A stretch of 64,000 bases of DNA, taken from positions 4,092,001 through 4,156,000 of the forward strand of contig PUFA01000105.1 in assembly GCA_003508835.1 (NCBI GenBank), in the 5' to 3' direction. Positions 11,191-23,470 of this stretch are shown here, piece after piece. A model generated the notes under the pieces. It made no database searches and had not been told where the DNA came from. It worked only from the letters and a program-made list of their open reading frames with translations. The first letter of the stretch is position 1, and each line of letters opens with the position of its first letter. The position numbers and the translations under genes were made by a program. Source of the stretch: Eonycteris spelaea (taxonomy: Eukaryota; Chordata; Mammalia; Chiroptera; Pteropodidae).

Positions 11191-12815
11191 AAATAAAATA
11201 TGCTCATTTTCTCTAAATCTGACAGGATTTTAGGTACTTGACCATCACGTTTTTAATAAATAGAATCCTGCGTGAGACATTTGCCTTTTATCTCCCATTT
11301 ACTTACTTATCTAATCATTATTACATTACGTTAGTATGGACTCAACAATGCCTTTGCTTCCTCACAGTACACGATGCTCCAGGCTCTTCTTATTTCCTCC
11401 CTCGTCCTAAAAACTGTCATTTCTCAGGTATCCCTGCTTCCTTTTATTATAGAATCGTATTGGAAACCAATTCTCAGTGCTGCCTGCGCTTATTGCTATA
11501 GGGATTTCATAGCTCCTACACCATCTCACAAGACAGCAACAAATTTTGTGTGAATACTATTGTGCATATACCATACCTATAAATATTTCTATACGTAATT
11601 ATTTAAATCTGTATTAAGCAAAGCATGAGTTTATGTTTATATCTCCAACTCTGATCCGTTACCGCATAGATTATTTCAGTCTCCCTCCGAGTTTTTCTGT
11701 CATCTCTAAATCCAACAAGGAGAAATCTGAACCCCTCTATTTACCACCCATTTACATCATCGTTCAACTCCAGTGTGAATGTGAAATGGTATCAGGTTTA
11801 TTAACCTGATACCTGTGGAAAACCACTATATCAAATAGGATAATGTGCATATGAACAATTCCTTTTGCCTTTAGTCTTATGTATGTTATCCACATCCAAA
11901 ATTATTTGATATAGCACGCATGTTTCTCACATCCCTTTCAGTCATGTCATTTTATAACTTGTGCAGAATTTTAACAAAAATGATTTAAAAAGAATTCTGA
12001 AATCCACATACAAAGGTTAGTATTTTTTTAAAGAGAAAACTATTTATTAATAATGATTACATTTGAATGACTGTAATTGTAAAATGATGTTCTTTCAAAG
12101 GCAAAACAGATATATTTTAATTATCCCTAAACTTTGTTCATTTAGTATTACTTTGAAATTGTCTTTGTTAGGGTAAAAAATAATTGCGTGATTATTTCTA
12201 TCAAGTAGGATTTATTCAAATTATATTTCAAAAAGTTGAAGATGGCTGTAGGGACTTGTTTCTTAAAATGTCTATACAACTGCATTTTTAGAGTTTACTA
12301 CAACTAAAACTATAATGTCAACTATCTGGAGAAAAACAAAGCCATTTGTGATGTCTCTAGGCAAATTTTGTATACCCCATTTGTTTAGATTACCAGTCAA
12401 CATTTTGGACAAACTAAACAAACTGAATCTTCTGAGATTGCACTACCAAATTAATCAAATAACAGCCCTATATGTAGAAAGATTTTTCCTAGTGAACCGC
12501 TTAGTCTTGTAATAGAAGGGAGAAAAAAATTCATGCTTTATCATTTCATAATATCTTTCAAGGTTCTTCCTAACAAGAATATTTCGAAATGAAATATAAT
12601 ATGATTCCAGGCATTTGAGCACACTGTGAGATTTGTTTCTCTCAGTAGCATAAAACTACTCCTTACAGTACCCATTTTTTGACATATGAGTCTGTTGAAA
12701 TCTTACAAATTTCTTGAAAAGCAACATTCAGGATAAGAGGCTGGAAGAATTAAACTAAGGCATGGTGGGGGTGGGGTGGAAAATACGTCTGTAAAGCTGA
12801 GAAGATCTACATCCC
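11191..12815. other. Unassigned noncoding sequence
   Basis: No repeat family assigned apart from the hairpin at 11788-11813. The 87-codon open frame at 11238-11501 is unremarkable and may overlap an old LINE fragment. Confidence 0.45.
11788..11813. repeat. Perfect inverted repeat, 11-bp stem and 4-nt loop
   Basis: GGTATCAGGTT at 11788-11798 is the exact reverse complement of 11803-11813, separated by TATT. The flanking bases do not pair. Confidence 0.95.
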
Positions 12816-12821
12816 AAACCG

Positions 12822-12950
12822 GATTACTTAACTAAATTGTTTGTGACTTTGAGCTCTCTCCTTACCTCTTTATGTCTCCAATTTTCCATTTGAAAGACGT
12901 TTGGCTTAGATGTTCTCTAATAAATGCTCTAATATTAGTGTGATGTGATT
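12822..12950 (+). repeat. MIR-like SINE remnant
   Basis: Reads like MIR in the forward direction: a 'cttaactaaattgtttgtgactttgagc' segment, then 'cttacctctttatgtctccaattttcc' (position of the conserved 'cctcagtttcctcatctgtaaaa'), then an 'aataaatgctctaat' tail. Diverged, and the middle is shortened. Confidence 0.4.
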
Positions 12951-13029
12951 TTCTCTTAAAAAGTCACATGTGATATTCTCTGTTGCTCTAGTCACACTAT
13001 AAAATACACATAACATATAACGTCGCTGC

Positions 13030-13433
13030 TCAGAACAAAATAGCATCAGAAAGCGGCTGAAAAAACAACAATATTCTTTTTGTTTTAAAATTATTTTCCC
13101 TGAAAACCTTCATGGAGATGAGCTGATTTTGTGAAACAATCATTGTAATTTGGATGTGGATCTGATTATTAATCAAAATCTTAATTATATCTAAGGCATC
13201 CCAATGACCTAAATATACGTTATTGGAATAACTTTTCTTTTCCCCGTGCAAACATTGTTCCATAAAGGTGTTTCAAAACAGCAGGCAGGTGTTGCTGAAC
13301 AATTTAAAATCATTGACTCATAAGAGATTTGCTTCTGAGTCTGCTATTTATGACCCTGCAGTTCTAAGTATGACATATTCTTATTTTTCAAAGCTCAATT
13401 ACGTAGAACATATAAGCATATATTTATAGCCTC
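13030..13433. other. Unassigned noncoding sequence
   Basis: No repeat or exon recognised. The minus-strand 77-codon open frame at 13030-13263 has no supporting feature. Confidence 0.45.
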
Positions 13434-13905
13434 TTGCTTAGGACCCAAGCTCTTCATCATCCTGCCCATGTCTATATCTCCAGTCCCACAGCCTGCTTTT
13501 CCTCAGAGTTAAACATGCGACAGCCCTTTCAAGCCACTCATGGCTGCCCAAACGAGACCTTCCATCAAACGCTTCCATATGCTATTCCTTTTGAATGCAA
13601 TACCTTTATATTTTATGTCTTTATCTGGATGACTTCTAAATATTTATTTAACAGACTCACTTTCTCTCTGAATGCCCCTACTACTTTAGAGTTTAACTTA
13701 ATTATCCTTTTTCTGATTCCAGGGTGGAATTGTATGCATACCTACCTCTATGCACAAAATGCATTGTGTATTGTTGAGCTGCAGAGTCTCTTCCTCTGGC
13801 TTGTGTTTTCTTAAGACCAGGGACGTGTGTTTTATTTTACTTAATACTACCAGCATCTAACCCATGGGGTAGTCACTCAGTAAACACCCTCTCATTGAAT
13901 CAGTG
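13434..13905 (+). repeat. L2 LINE 3' end
   Basis: Forward L2 3' region. The motifs appear in the right order: 'tatgctattccttttgaatgcaat' (the tgctgttccctctgcctggaatgc stretch), then 'cactttctctctgaatgcccc', then a 'tgtgtattgttgagctgcagagtctc' middle, 'taagaccagggacgtgtgttttatttt' (the gagggcagggaccgtgtctt motif) and finally 'actaccagcatctaacccatggggtagtcactcagtaaac' (the cagcgcctagcacagtgcc...agtaggcgctcaataaa end). The 126-codon open frame at 13434-13814 is simply this LINE read by chance and is not a gene. Confidence 0.75.
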
Positions 13906-14034
13906 AATAGCTAGCTAGCTTCTTAAAGGATGTGCACAAAAATATCCATCCAGGCCATTCACAATACACTTGGCCTTCACAAGTTGAAACAGGCCTTTTT
14001 GTGAAAGGTGCAAGGAATTAACTGATCAGTCTGA

Positions 14035-14180
14035 TTCTGATTTAAATCTTTGTTATGACTCTCATTAGTAAGTTCACCTTGAACAAATCGCTTATGTTTT
14101 ATAACACTCAGTTTCCTTATTTTAAATAATTGAGTGAAATTAACTACATCAAAATGTTGAGAGGTTTGGGTGAAAAAACA
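14035..14180 (+). repeat. MIR SINE
   Basis: Forward MIR. 'gttatgactctcattagtaag' occupies the gccacttactagctgtgtgac position, followed by 'ccttgaacaaatcgcttatg', 'ctcagtttccttattttaaataa' and a 'gtttgggtga' remnant. The central cctcagtttcctcat motif is well kept. Confidence 0.55.
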
Positions 14181-15170
14181 ATGATCCTCACCATATTCAA
14201 GGTACAGAGTGAATACTGTCTATTCTTCATGTGCTCAATTTAAAGCTCAAATTATACTCTAAAAGATTTTCATAATAGAAGAGATTTATTCATAAGCCTA
14301 TAATCGTGCAAAACCATCAGGCAATCAAGTCTTTAGATACTAATTTGTTTTATTTTATCTTAAAAGGGAGAACATCAGTAATTTTGCAAGTTAAGGGAAT
14401 GACATTTTAAAGAAATTTTATTTGGTCTTAAATTAGAATATAACCACAAGAGTAAATGGATAAAACCAACAGATATAATGGCCATAGCAGACTATCCAGA
14501 AGACAATAGAGATAATTACTACCCTGGTGTCCAGGGAAAACTATTGGCATTCAACTTTCCACTGTGTTCCAATTCACATTTATCAAATTTACGTAGTAGA
14601 TAAGAGTTAAAGTGGAACCCTGATTCTATAAAAAACTAGATAACTGATTACCTAAAAAATGATTAAAAATTTAAAAAGCTGATATCTTGACAGTATTGAT
14701 ATATTCTGAGAGATTATCTGCAGTTTATAGTGATTAAAATGCATATTATCGAGTCATACAATAACAAATTGAAGAAAGCAATTGACTATTTTGTTAACTG
14801 AAACATTAAATCAAAATACCAGATTGTGAAATGGAATTAAATTTTCTCCCGTTCTAGACCTTTCAATGATAGCTCTAATAATACTTGGTTGACTAGTTAG
14901 TGTCAGAATAATGTATGCAGTTAGATGTTAATATAAAAGTAAAAAAAAATTCTGAAATTGGGTTTTATGTTTTTGATTTTAAAAACTTTTAAACTAATAC
15001 TCTGGATATTTAAAAGTAATTTCATGACATTACTAAATATTAGATAAATGAAAACTCAAGATCTCTTACAGAGCACAACGTCTATGGTATGCAAAGCCAA
15101 ATCTGACCAAATTGATAAAAATGCAGCAAGTCAATTTGGAAAATATGAATACAAGAAAAATGCAGTCACT
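14181..15170. other. Unassigned AT-rich noncoding sequence
   Basis: Nothing recognised. Confidence 0.5.
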
Positions 15171-15174
15171 CCTT

Positions 15175-15760
15175 TGTTGATCTTCTTGTCTCATGGCTTT
15201 AAATACCTTCAATACTGGGAGGACTCAAAAATCTACACTTTCAACCCAACTCTCCTCTAAACCGTAGGCTCATATATTCATTCCACTGCTTACCCAATAT
15301 CTTCTCCTGGATGATATCTCACATTTACCATGTCCAAAGCAGAATTTACCTCTAAATTTGCTGATCCTCCAGTCTTCTCAAGTTGAGTAGCAATATTTTC
15401 CTACCAGAAGTTTAGCCCCAATCTACCTCTGGGGTCATCTCAGACTCATCTCTGTATATAATATGCTATCAGTCAAGAACGCAGTCAGCTCTGCCTTCAA
15501 ATACATCCACTGTCCAACCACTTCCCAACCCCTCTATGCTAACACTATAGTCAAAGCCACATGACCTCTCCTTTGAATCCTTACATTAGCCTTCTGATCA
15601 GTTTCCTGTCTTCTGCCTCGTACCACTGTAGTCTACTCTTAACAAAACAGGTGGGATGATCTGTAGTATATCAATTATATTATCACTTCTCTGTCCAAAA
15701 ATATCAAATCCTACCAGTAATATACTTAAAATCACTGTAAGATCTATTTAGCTTGCCGCA
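15175..15760 (+). repeat. L2 LINE, reverse-transcriptase region remnant
   Basis: Forward L2 covering the end of the RT palm and the thumb. 'tactgggaggactcaaaaatctacac' corresponds to the DD-S-Q-I-Y catalytic neighbourhood. It is followed by the W-M region ('cttctcctggatgatatctcacatttaccatgtccaaagcagaa', the WM..R.LKLNMSKTE block), then 'ggggtcatctcagactcatctct' (GVI.DSSL), 'cttcaaatacatccactgtccaaccacttcc' and 'catgacctctcctttg'. Frames are broken by stops. The 70-codon open frame ending at 15260 is partly this fragment. Confidence 0.7.
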
Positions 15761-15955
15761 TTAAGAGAAAATGTACATCAGAGGAAGCCTGGGGAATCTC
15801 AGTAAGACAGGATTTATAGGGAAGAATTTATCGTGAGATTCTAAGGGAAGATTAGGAAAGCAAAGGTCCGTTTTTGATTAGACACTATTAATACACAGGG
15901 CACTTCAAGACATGAATAATTTACTTACTCACCTTCAGATCTTCATACAAACATC
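15761..15955. other. Unassigned spacer between two L2 pieces
   Basis: About 140 bp near 15765-15905 does not read as L2, although L2 lies on both sides in the same orientation. This suggests either an insertion or strong divergence. Confidence 0.35.
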
Positions 15956-16245
15956 ACATTCTCAGTGTTGTTTTCATGGCTACACTATTTTAACATTGCA
16001 AATCCCAACATAGAAATATCCTCTACCCCCTTTCTTCCCACATTTTTGTTCTCAATAACACATTGCACCATCTAACTTGTCAGATAGACTTTACATATTC
16101 TTTTTTTTTTTTTTATCATTTCTTTACTTGTACTAAGTTCTATGAAGGCAGGTATTTTTGTCTGCTTTGTTTATTGATGAGCCTAATGCCGAGAAAAATA
16201 CTGAGCACAAAGTAGATGTCCAATAAAGGCATGTTCTAAGAAAAC
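15956..16245 (+). repeat. L2 LINE 3' end
   Basis: Forward L2 3' terminus. 'gtactaagttctatgaaggcaggtatttttgtctg' is the stop-proximal 'agctccatgagggcagggac' motif. 'gcctaatgccgagaaaaatactgagcacaaagtagatgtccaataaa' is the diagnostic end. It is probably the same insertion as the RT remnant upstream. An A/T-rich run (T14) sits at 16100-16113. Confidence 0.65.
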
Positions 16246-16479
16246 TGTGAGTAGCATATTGTTACTTTTGAAACTTAATCTCAATTGTGAATTTCAACGG
16301 GTTAAGATTACTCATTTTTCTACTTTAATGCCACTGTCTATAATCATTTAAACAATGACTGACTTTTGCCAGTATTATATTAATCTTGAAATTAGAATTT
16401 TAAAAAAAGCCCAAACGAGGCAAAACCCAACCAAAAATTTTTAAGGAGTTTAATATGAATTTCATGAAAGGGAATTTTA

Positions 16480-16830
16480 GGAGATGAAAGTACATAATAA
16501 GATTCAGAAAGTATTTTGATTGTTTTTTTTTTTGGATTTTGATAGACATAACAGATAGCATTTGGAGGGTTTAAGTTCAGTGATATTATCTGATATGTAC
16601 ATTAAAAATTAAAATTGACAGTTATGAAAAATATTTAAAAGAATGAGATTGGAAGACAAGGAAGACAGTTTTTAGGAGATTATTATAAATTATAATGATT
16701 CAAGATGATAAAAAGTTAAGAGATAATGAAGGCAATATCTAAGAACAGTGAAATGAGATTATTTCAGAGATTTTGGGGGCAGAATCTATATGGATTAGTT
16801 TATTAAAAATTAAATATGAACAATAAGAAA
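16480..16830 (-). repeat. L2-like LINE, inverted
   Basis: Order matches inverted L2: a 'ttttgatagacataacagatagcatttggaggg...ttaagttcagtgatattatctgatatgtacattaaaa' segment (ggagggttttaagcaggggagtgacatgatctgatttacattttaaaa in consensus), then 'gaagacagtttttaggagattat' (accagttaggaggctat) and 'caagatgataaaaagtta'. Strongly diverged. Confidence 0.5.
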
Positions 16831-16914
16831 GAAGGGGCTACAGATGAATAGATCAGAGCTCTTAATCTAATTCCATATAAGGGGTACATAGAGGCACTCT
16901 GGTACTTCAGCTTA

Positions 16915-16950
16915 GGAGTGTGGTGTATGTGTGTGCGCGCGTGCGGGAGC
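16915..16950. repeat. Short (TG)n(CG)n alternating tract
   Basis: TGTGGTGTATGTGTGTGCGCG and the following GTGCGGGAGC form a short alternating purine-pyrimidine stretch. Confidence 0.8.
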
Positions 16951-18095
16951 ATGCATGATGAAAGTATAAATTTTATTTCTGAAGAAGTGTCCATAAATGT
17001 CTTTATTTTTAAATGTAATGATGACTCAGAAAAGGCAAAGTACCATGTATAATATGTGAGAAATATTACATGAGGGAATAAACAAATGATATGTTGTTCA
17101 GCATAGAAAAGATAGAGATACAGGTAGTCAGATGATGATTGCTAGTGGATATAAATATTTGAGTTTCCTATAGGACAAGTGTCTTGAGAGACATGTCTAC
17201 TAGCTAAAGGTAAATGCTAATATTAATCACATGAAGTATATAATGAAGACTAAAATTTGGCAATCGTTGACGTACATGAAATTTAAAACTCTATAGGACA
17301 CCACAATTTATGGATATTTATTATGTTATATGTTAATCATAGAGTAGGTTTCAAAATTTAAGATTTCTGTTTTGAATTGAGGAAAATACCCTCTTTCAAG
17401 AATGGCATCAATATATCACAATGTATTACATTTTTAAAATACTTAAAAATAAAACACTTTCACCACAAAAGCTTAAATTATTGTTCAAAGCACAGTACTG
17501 ATTTTATTTTCTCAGAATGATTACATATCTGTGATTTTAAAATGAACAAACTTTTTTATCTTTGATAAATTCTAACTAATCCCAAAATTCATAGCCTAAT
17601 AAGAATGCAGGTATACATGTAAGTCATTAATAAGCATAATTCACATTATATAAGGCAAAGAAAAGGAGAAAAAAATAGTTTCCTAAGAGATGCCTGGGCT
17701 TTCAAGCGTGCATTACAACAACCCTGCGATCATGAAGACTTGAATAAGGCCTTTATTATGTCAAATAAAATACCATCCCAGAAAAATCAATATGAGCAAA
17801 ATACTCATTAGCAGTGACAGAATCCTAGTGTAAATATCTTTAAATAAAACAGAAAAGGTCATCAAAAACAAGGAAAGAGAAGTTTCATTATTGTCCTACA
17901 TAGATCACTTACTACATAGGTCAATTTCAAATTTTCTCCTGATCAAAATAAGGAAATTCATCTTAACTTTATTTTTCTACTCTTTGAAAACCTTATTCAC
18001 ATAAACAGTTAAAATGCTTCAGTTTTCAAATCCACTTTATTTTCGAGTCAGAAGTTCTTTGACTATAGTTCTTTTTTCCCTAATAGCTTTGAAAC
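16951..18095. other. Unassigned AT-rich noncoding sequence
   Basis: No repeat or gene recognised. Confidence 0.5.
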
Positions 18096-18781
18096 GAAAT
18101 TTGCATATGATAAAATTCACCTTCTAAAGTGTACAATTCGGTAGTTTTGAGTATATTCACAGAGCTATGCCACCATTATCACTATCTAATTTTATAACAT
18201 TTTATCGCCCCCAAAGGAAACCTTATGTAAGAGAAAACTGTCCCTGTTTCCCCTAATAACCACTCATCTACTTTCTGTCTTTACATTTCTCTATTCTAGA
18301 TATATCATACAAATCTAATTGTACAATATTTATTTTTGTTGTGATTTGTTTCTTCATTTAACATATTTTCAAATTCTTTGTAGAACGTATCTATCCTTAA
18401 TTCAGTTTATTGTCAAATCATGTTTTATTATATGGATGTACCATATTTTTTAATCCATTTATCAATTATGACTATTTGGCTTGATTCCATTTTTAGGTTA
18501 TTATGAATAATAATGATTTGGACTTTGTATGAAAATTTTTCCTAGGCATATATTTTTGATTCTCTTGGTTTTATACTGAGCAATAGAACTGGTGAGTCAT
18601 ATGGCAACACTATATGTAAGTGTTGGGGGAACTACTAAACAATTTTCTAAAATGTTTTGTCAGTTTACATTTCCATCAGCAGTGTGTGAGGGTTCTAATT
18701 TCTCTACATCCTCACTAACACTTGTTTTCTTAGTTTTTTAAAATTAATTCTAGAGTATTAAGTAGTATTTCATTGAGTTTT
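18096..18781 (-). repeat. Old L1 (L1M-type) 3' fragment, inverted
   Basis: Continuous antisense L1M 3' sequence. 'tgataaaattcaccttctaaagtgtacaattcggtag' starts it, followed by 'cacagagctatgccaccattatcactatct', 'aataaccactcatctactttctgtct', 'tatggatgtaccatattttttaatccatttatc', 'aatagaactggtgagtcatatggcaac' and 'catttccatcagcagtgtgtgagggttctaatttctctacatcctc'. It is followed at once by the poly-T start of a younger L1 at 18782, which truncates or splits it. Confidence 0.8.
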
Positions 18782-20145
18782 TCTGTTTGTTTTTTTTATT
18801 TTGTTTTTTTTTTTGTAACTGAGGTATAATTAATATAACATTATATTAGTTTCAGATGTACAACATAATGATTCAGTATTTTTTATATCATGAAATGATC
18901 ACCGTAGTAAGTCCAATGAATATCCACCACCATACATAGTTACAAATTATTCTTCTTGTGATGAGAACTTTTAAGATTTATTTTCTTAGTGACTTTCAAA
19001 TATGTAATACACTATTATTAACTGTAGTCACAATATTGTACATTAATTATATCCTCATAACATATTCATAACTGGAAGTTTGTACCTTTTAACCCCCACC
19101 CCACTCCCAGTTCTGACAATCATCAGTCTGTTCTCTACATCTTTGAGTGTGGTTTTTTGTTGTTTTAGATTCCAGGTATAAATGAGAACATGTTTTACTT
19201 ATTTTTTTGCCTGTCTAAACTTATCTCGCTCATCATAATCCCCTCAAGTTTCATCTATGTTGTTGAAAATGGTAAGATTTCATTCTTTGTATGGTGGAAT
19301 AATAGTCCATTGTGTATTATAGCACCATTTCTTTTCCTATTTATTTATCAATGGGCACTTGGATTGTTTCCATATTTTGGATATTATAAACAATGATATG
19401 ATGAACGTGCTATGCATATCTTTTTGAATTAGTGTTTTCATTTTTATCAAATAAATGCTCAGATTGGAATTACTGGATTACATATAATGGTTCTATTTTT
19501 GATTTTTGATTTACAAAATATGTAAAAGTTTTTATTTGCATGTCCCTAATGACTATTTATGTTGAGCATCTTTTCAGGTTTTTATAGGTTATTTGTTTTT
19601 TTCTTTGGAGGAATATCTGTTTAAAACTTTTCCCCATATTTGAGTTGACTTGTGTTTTACTGATCTGAAGTAGGTCTCTTGTAGACAGCATATGTATGGG
19701 TCTTGTTTTTATCCATTTAGCTACCTTATTATCTTTTGATTGGAACATTTAATCTATTTACATTTAAAGTGCTTATTGATAGATACATAGTTGTTAACAT
19801 TTTATTATTCATATTTATGTTTTCTTCCCCTTCTTCTTAAACAAGTTCTTTTAATGTTTCTTGTAACACTGTCTTTGTGATGATTAATTCCTTTAGCTTT
19901 TTCCTGTCTGGGAAGCTCTTAACTCACCTTCATTTTAATTGATAGCTTTGATGAGTAGAGTAGTCTTGGTTTGTAGGTCATTACTTTTTTTTTTTAATCA
20001 CTTTGAATATTTCCTGCCAATCCCTTCTAACTTGCAAAGTTTCTGTTGAGAAATCAGCTGACAGTCTTATGCGAGCTTCCTTGTAAGTAACTAGCTGCCT
20101 TATCTCTTGCTGCTTTTAGGATTTTCTCTTTCGGAAGAAAAAAGA
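18782..20145 (-). repeat. L1MA-type L1 fragment, inverted, internally rearranged
   Basis: The T-rich run at 18782-18815 is the reverse-complemented poly(A) tail. The L1 3' UTR follows: 'aactgaggtataattaatataacattatattagtttcagatgtacaac', 'atgatcaccgtagtaag', 'gttctgacaatcatcagtctgttctc', then from about 19190 the 'tatctcgctcatcataatcccctcaagtttcatctatg' and 'ataatagtccattgtgtattatagcacc' segments. Near 19650-19665 the reading jumps to a more 5' part of L1 ('taggtctcttgtagacagcatatgtatgggtc', ending 'gaaatcagctgacagtcttatgcgagc' and 'tgctgcttttaggattttctcttt'), so there is an internal deletion. The open frames at 19190 and 19557 are within it and not coding. Confidence 0.8.
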
Positions 20146-20230
20146 GGGGAGAAAGAGAAAAAGAGAGGGAGAGGAGGAGGGAGAGAGAAAAGAAGGGAGA
20201 AAATAAAGGCAGAGAAGAAGAAAAGGAAAT
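20141..20230. repeat. Polypurine (GA-rich) tract
   Basis: About 90 bp almost entirely of A and G on the plus strand, directly following the truncated end of the L1. It is irregular rather than a clean microsatellite. Confidence 0.8.
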
Positions 20231-20860
20231 TAGTAAAAGAACACAGAAGCCAAACTGAATAAGTCTGTTATAACCAAAGGTGCAACAGTTGACCTCCCTA
20301 AAAATTAAATAAATACTGATGGTTTAGGGTTTTTTAATCTGTAGAATAAAATAAATATCCATGAGTTCATATTGATAATAGTAAATAATTAACTAAATTA
20401 ATAGATGAGAAACTTATAGTAGAATTCCAGTTAACAAATGTAAAAGAGAGAAATAGAAATTCACCATTAGGCAAACATCTTAGTAACAATATGCAGACAA
20501 AATCCAGTTATAGATATTAATATTCGACAGAATAAGTTTGAAGAAAAACAATAAGTTTTAATCTCAAAGGTTCTTCCTCAAAATATTTGTTAAATAACAG
20601 AGAAAGATAGTAATTTTAGAGTTGTGAAATGTACCCAACTACCTTATTAGAGTGGTCAATTTAATGTCAGTAAAAGGCATACGTTTTTAATCTCATGATA
20701 GGATGCACGGAGAAGCTACAACCTCATTTTCACAGTATTGTTTTCAAAATCTGAAAAATTTTGCAGACACTATGCCATTTGATTCAGTTTTTGTGGCATT
20801 TTCAGGTTTCATGCATAATTTTGATGATGAAGAATAGGAAATTAATGCATTCCAGCAAAG
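20231..20860. other. Unassigned noncoding sequence
   Basis: Nothing recognised. Confidence 0.5.
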
Positions 20861-20864
20861 GGAA

Positions 20865-21030
20865 GTTCATTTTATTTTTTAAAATTCACTTTTAACGTAT
20901 AGCTGATATACAAACTTATATTGGTTATGTTAGTTTCAGATGTGCAATATAGTGATTTAGCATTTTTATACTTTACAATGTGATTCTCACTAATTATAGT
21001 AATCATCTGTCACTGTGTGTATTTCATATA
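20865..21030 (-). repeat. L1 3' fragment, inverted
   Basis: Begins with a T-rich tail remnant ('tttattttttaaaattca'), then 'acgtatagctgatatacaaacttatattggttatgttagtttcagatgtgcaatatagtgattt', the antisense L1MA-type 3' end, and 'actaattatagtaatcatctgtcac'. Short and 5'-truncated. Confidence 0.65.
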
Positions 21031-23414
21031 ATGAGATAACGAGAGGTCTAGCAGTGCCTAGGTGGTACGGATGGAATATGAATGAAAAATAGATATTAAA
21101 TTATTATTTCCTTAGTACACTTTCATTTTAAACATTAGAAACACTTAGAATGAAAGTATTATATTCCTTGGTAAAAATCTTATGAAGAGTAGCATCAGAA
21201 GTCTTTAACCTCTTTTCGTTATGTGACGCATCACGAAGCAAATATCTTTCTTACGCCTTTCTGAGTTTATATAAGCTTCTGACATTTTATCCTTTGTGTT
21301 TTCAATGTCGTGAAACATTTTTGATCTTTCTAGGTGAAGCGTTTGCCAGCATCACTTCCTCTGTGACATCTTTATTCGTTCCATCACAACTGCTTTTTTT
21401 TTTTTTTTTTCATTTATTTCCATTTTTCATTTGACTGAGTTTATTTTGTCAGTCTGGCTGCATATCTAGGGTCCTCTCAACAGTGGCCTTGGCACCATTC
21501 CTACACTCATATACTCTCATTTATGTTTGATTTTAATTTCACTTTCAGCATTATCGCTTTTCATTTTTTTTTTGCTGCGCTTTCGTGTTAGTTGGCCAGT
21601 TCCCTTTTTTATTATCTGTGTTAGGAAAATGTCACATGAATTTATCACTGGGAGAGAAGGAGGCAACAGAACCGCATGCTTTGCTGACTGTGTGTAAACT
21701 GAGTAACATGCACATAGATCAATCCCTGTTAGACTTTGAAAAAAGTGACATAATTGGTCACAGATCATTATGCGTATTTATTACATACTTTGTGATTCAT
21801 GGACTACATAGATAGCAGTAAAATTTGTACTTCACACAGTTATTCACTTAATAAGCCTTGATAACTGATATTTGAACCATATTGTTGGAAGACTGGTATT
21901 AGTGAATGAAAACCATGGACACTAAAATTCGTGCATATCATAATGATTTAAAGCAAGCTAATTCCTACAACAGAAAAGTATGGAAATACAATAAAAAGAA
22001 TATTTTTATTAACTTTTCAATAGGTATTAAGAAACAAGATATCCATAAGATCTCAGGATGATAGGTACTTCTGGGCCTTTAGAGCGCAGAATGGATTTCG
22101 GAAGTGTAACATAATTAATATTTTGTCTTCCAATTACCTGCCTCTTGATGTTAACAAGATTATAATAGCATCAGGTATTACCAAACATGGTACATATTCA
22201 ACCCAAAGAAATTAAAATGATGCGCATTTTTTAACTTAAAAAATTACGACTAAGACTAGAGTTGCCTACCACTGATTGACTAGAAAATGGTGCAATTCTA
22301 GTCCCATGAGTGAGAATACATAGACACTAACATCTTAATTCATCTTTCACTTTGGCATCACATAAATCATATCGCTCATAGTCAAAAATTTAACTTAAGG
22401 CATTGACCATATAGATTATTTTAAGTGTACAACCCCAGGTATGCATTTCTAATTCAATTTTTCGTTTTCTCTTCTCGGCGATCTACTTAGCCATGAAAAA
22501 CACGGACATAATGGTAAAGTCTTCACATAATTCATGTCTTTAGTATTGAAAACCCTTGTCTTTTACATATCAGCTATCAAACAATAGATACATAAATGTT
22601 GTTTAAGAAAAAGAGTTGTTTCACTTTAAATATAGTATGATCAAACATGTGAAAGACATTGCGGCTTGGGTTAAACGCAACCTGATATACAATCACAGAA
22701 AACACTTATTGGAAAATTAACAAGCCAAAGCTCGAGAAGAGAGTACCAAGGTTCTTTGACCTTCCCATTCACCCACAGAGGGATGTACTATAGTCAGGAA
22801 TTGCAACTGGACACTCAAAGGATTTACAATTGTAGGAATTTTACATCTTCACTCTTCTACTTATAACCTTTTCAACAGTTTATACGTAGACTACTGAGCC
22901 CAAGAAGGCAGGGTTTAGACTCTATCTCTTTAGATAGTTTTTCTTGAAAACACAGCTTCTAACACCTTTGGCACCTGAGAGAAATGATGGCCTCTGTACT
23001 CTGTGAGAGCGAGCCACTCTTTTTATGAGAGGAGTTGGTGGAAGTCTCATCCATTCTGACGGCAGGTGGTGGGACAGAATGGATCCAGCTATTTTTTTTT
23101 TTAATAAATTGAGGCAAAAGAGATATTAGAAAGCAGGAGAGATGCAAAAGCAGCTTCCTTTCCTTTAATCTTTTTTCTGTTCTCAGCATCACTTGGGCAT
23201 CACCATTTATCCCTTTGACATGCCAAGAACTTGGCTCCCATAACCTTTCAAAAGTTTCAGCCTCAGGTGGTTGGTGCTCATTCATCAGAAATATGAACCC
23301 AAGACTTGAGGGATTAGCCTCTGAAATCTCGATGTACTTAAAGGATTTTAGTTACTGAATTTTGAATTTTGATCTGATAAATATTATACATTAAAATATA
23401 TAGAGGGAATGGAA

Positions 23415-23418
<4 letters not shown>
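21031..23418. other. Unassigned noncoding sequence
   Basis: No repeat family assigned. It contains a T-run at about 21392-21410 and the minus-strand 108-codon open frame 22959-23285. That frame has no domain and runs over an A/T homopolymer (the KKK in its translation), so I regard it as chance. The stretch 22920-23290 is less AT-rich and could be an unrecognised old transposon. Confidence 0.45.

Positions 23419-23469
<51 letters not shown>
23419..23469. repeat. (TG)n microsatellite
   Basis: 51 bp of uninterrupted TG. Long pure tracts of this kind are usually length-polymorphic. Confidence 0.98.

Positions 23470-23470
<1 letters not shown>

Noticed and set aside
13434..13814. 126-codon open frame
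   Set aside because: It lies wholly in an L2 LINE 3' end, downstream of the RT, and is not part of the LINE coding frame.
22959..23285. 108-codon minus-strand open frame
   Set aside because: No domain, runs across a homopolymer, no splice signals around it.
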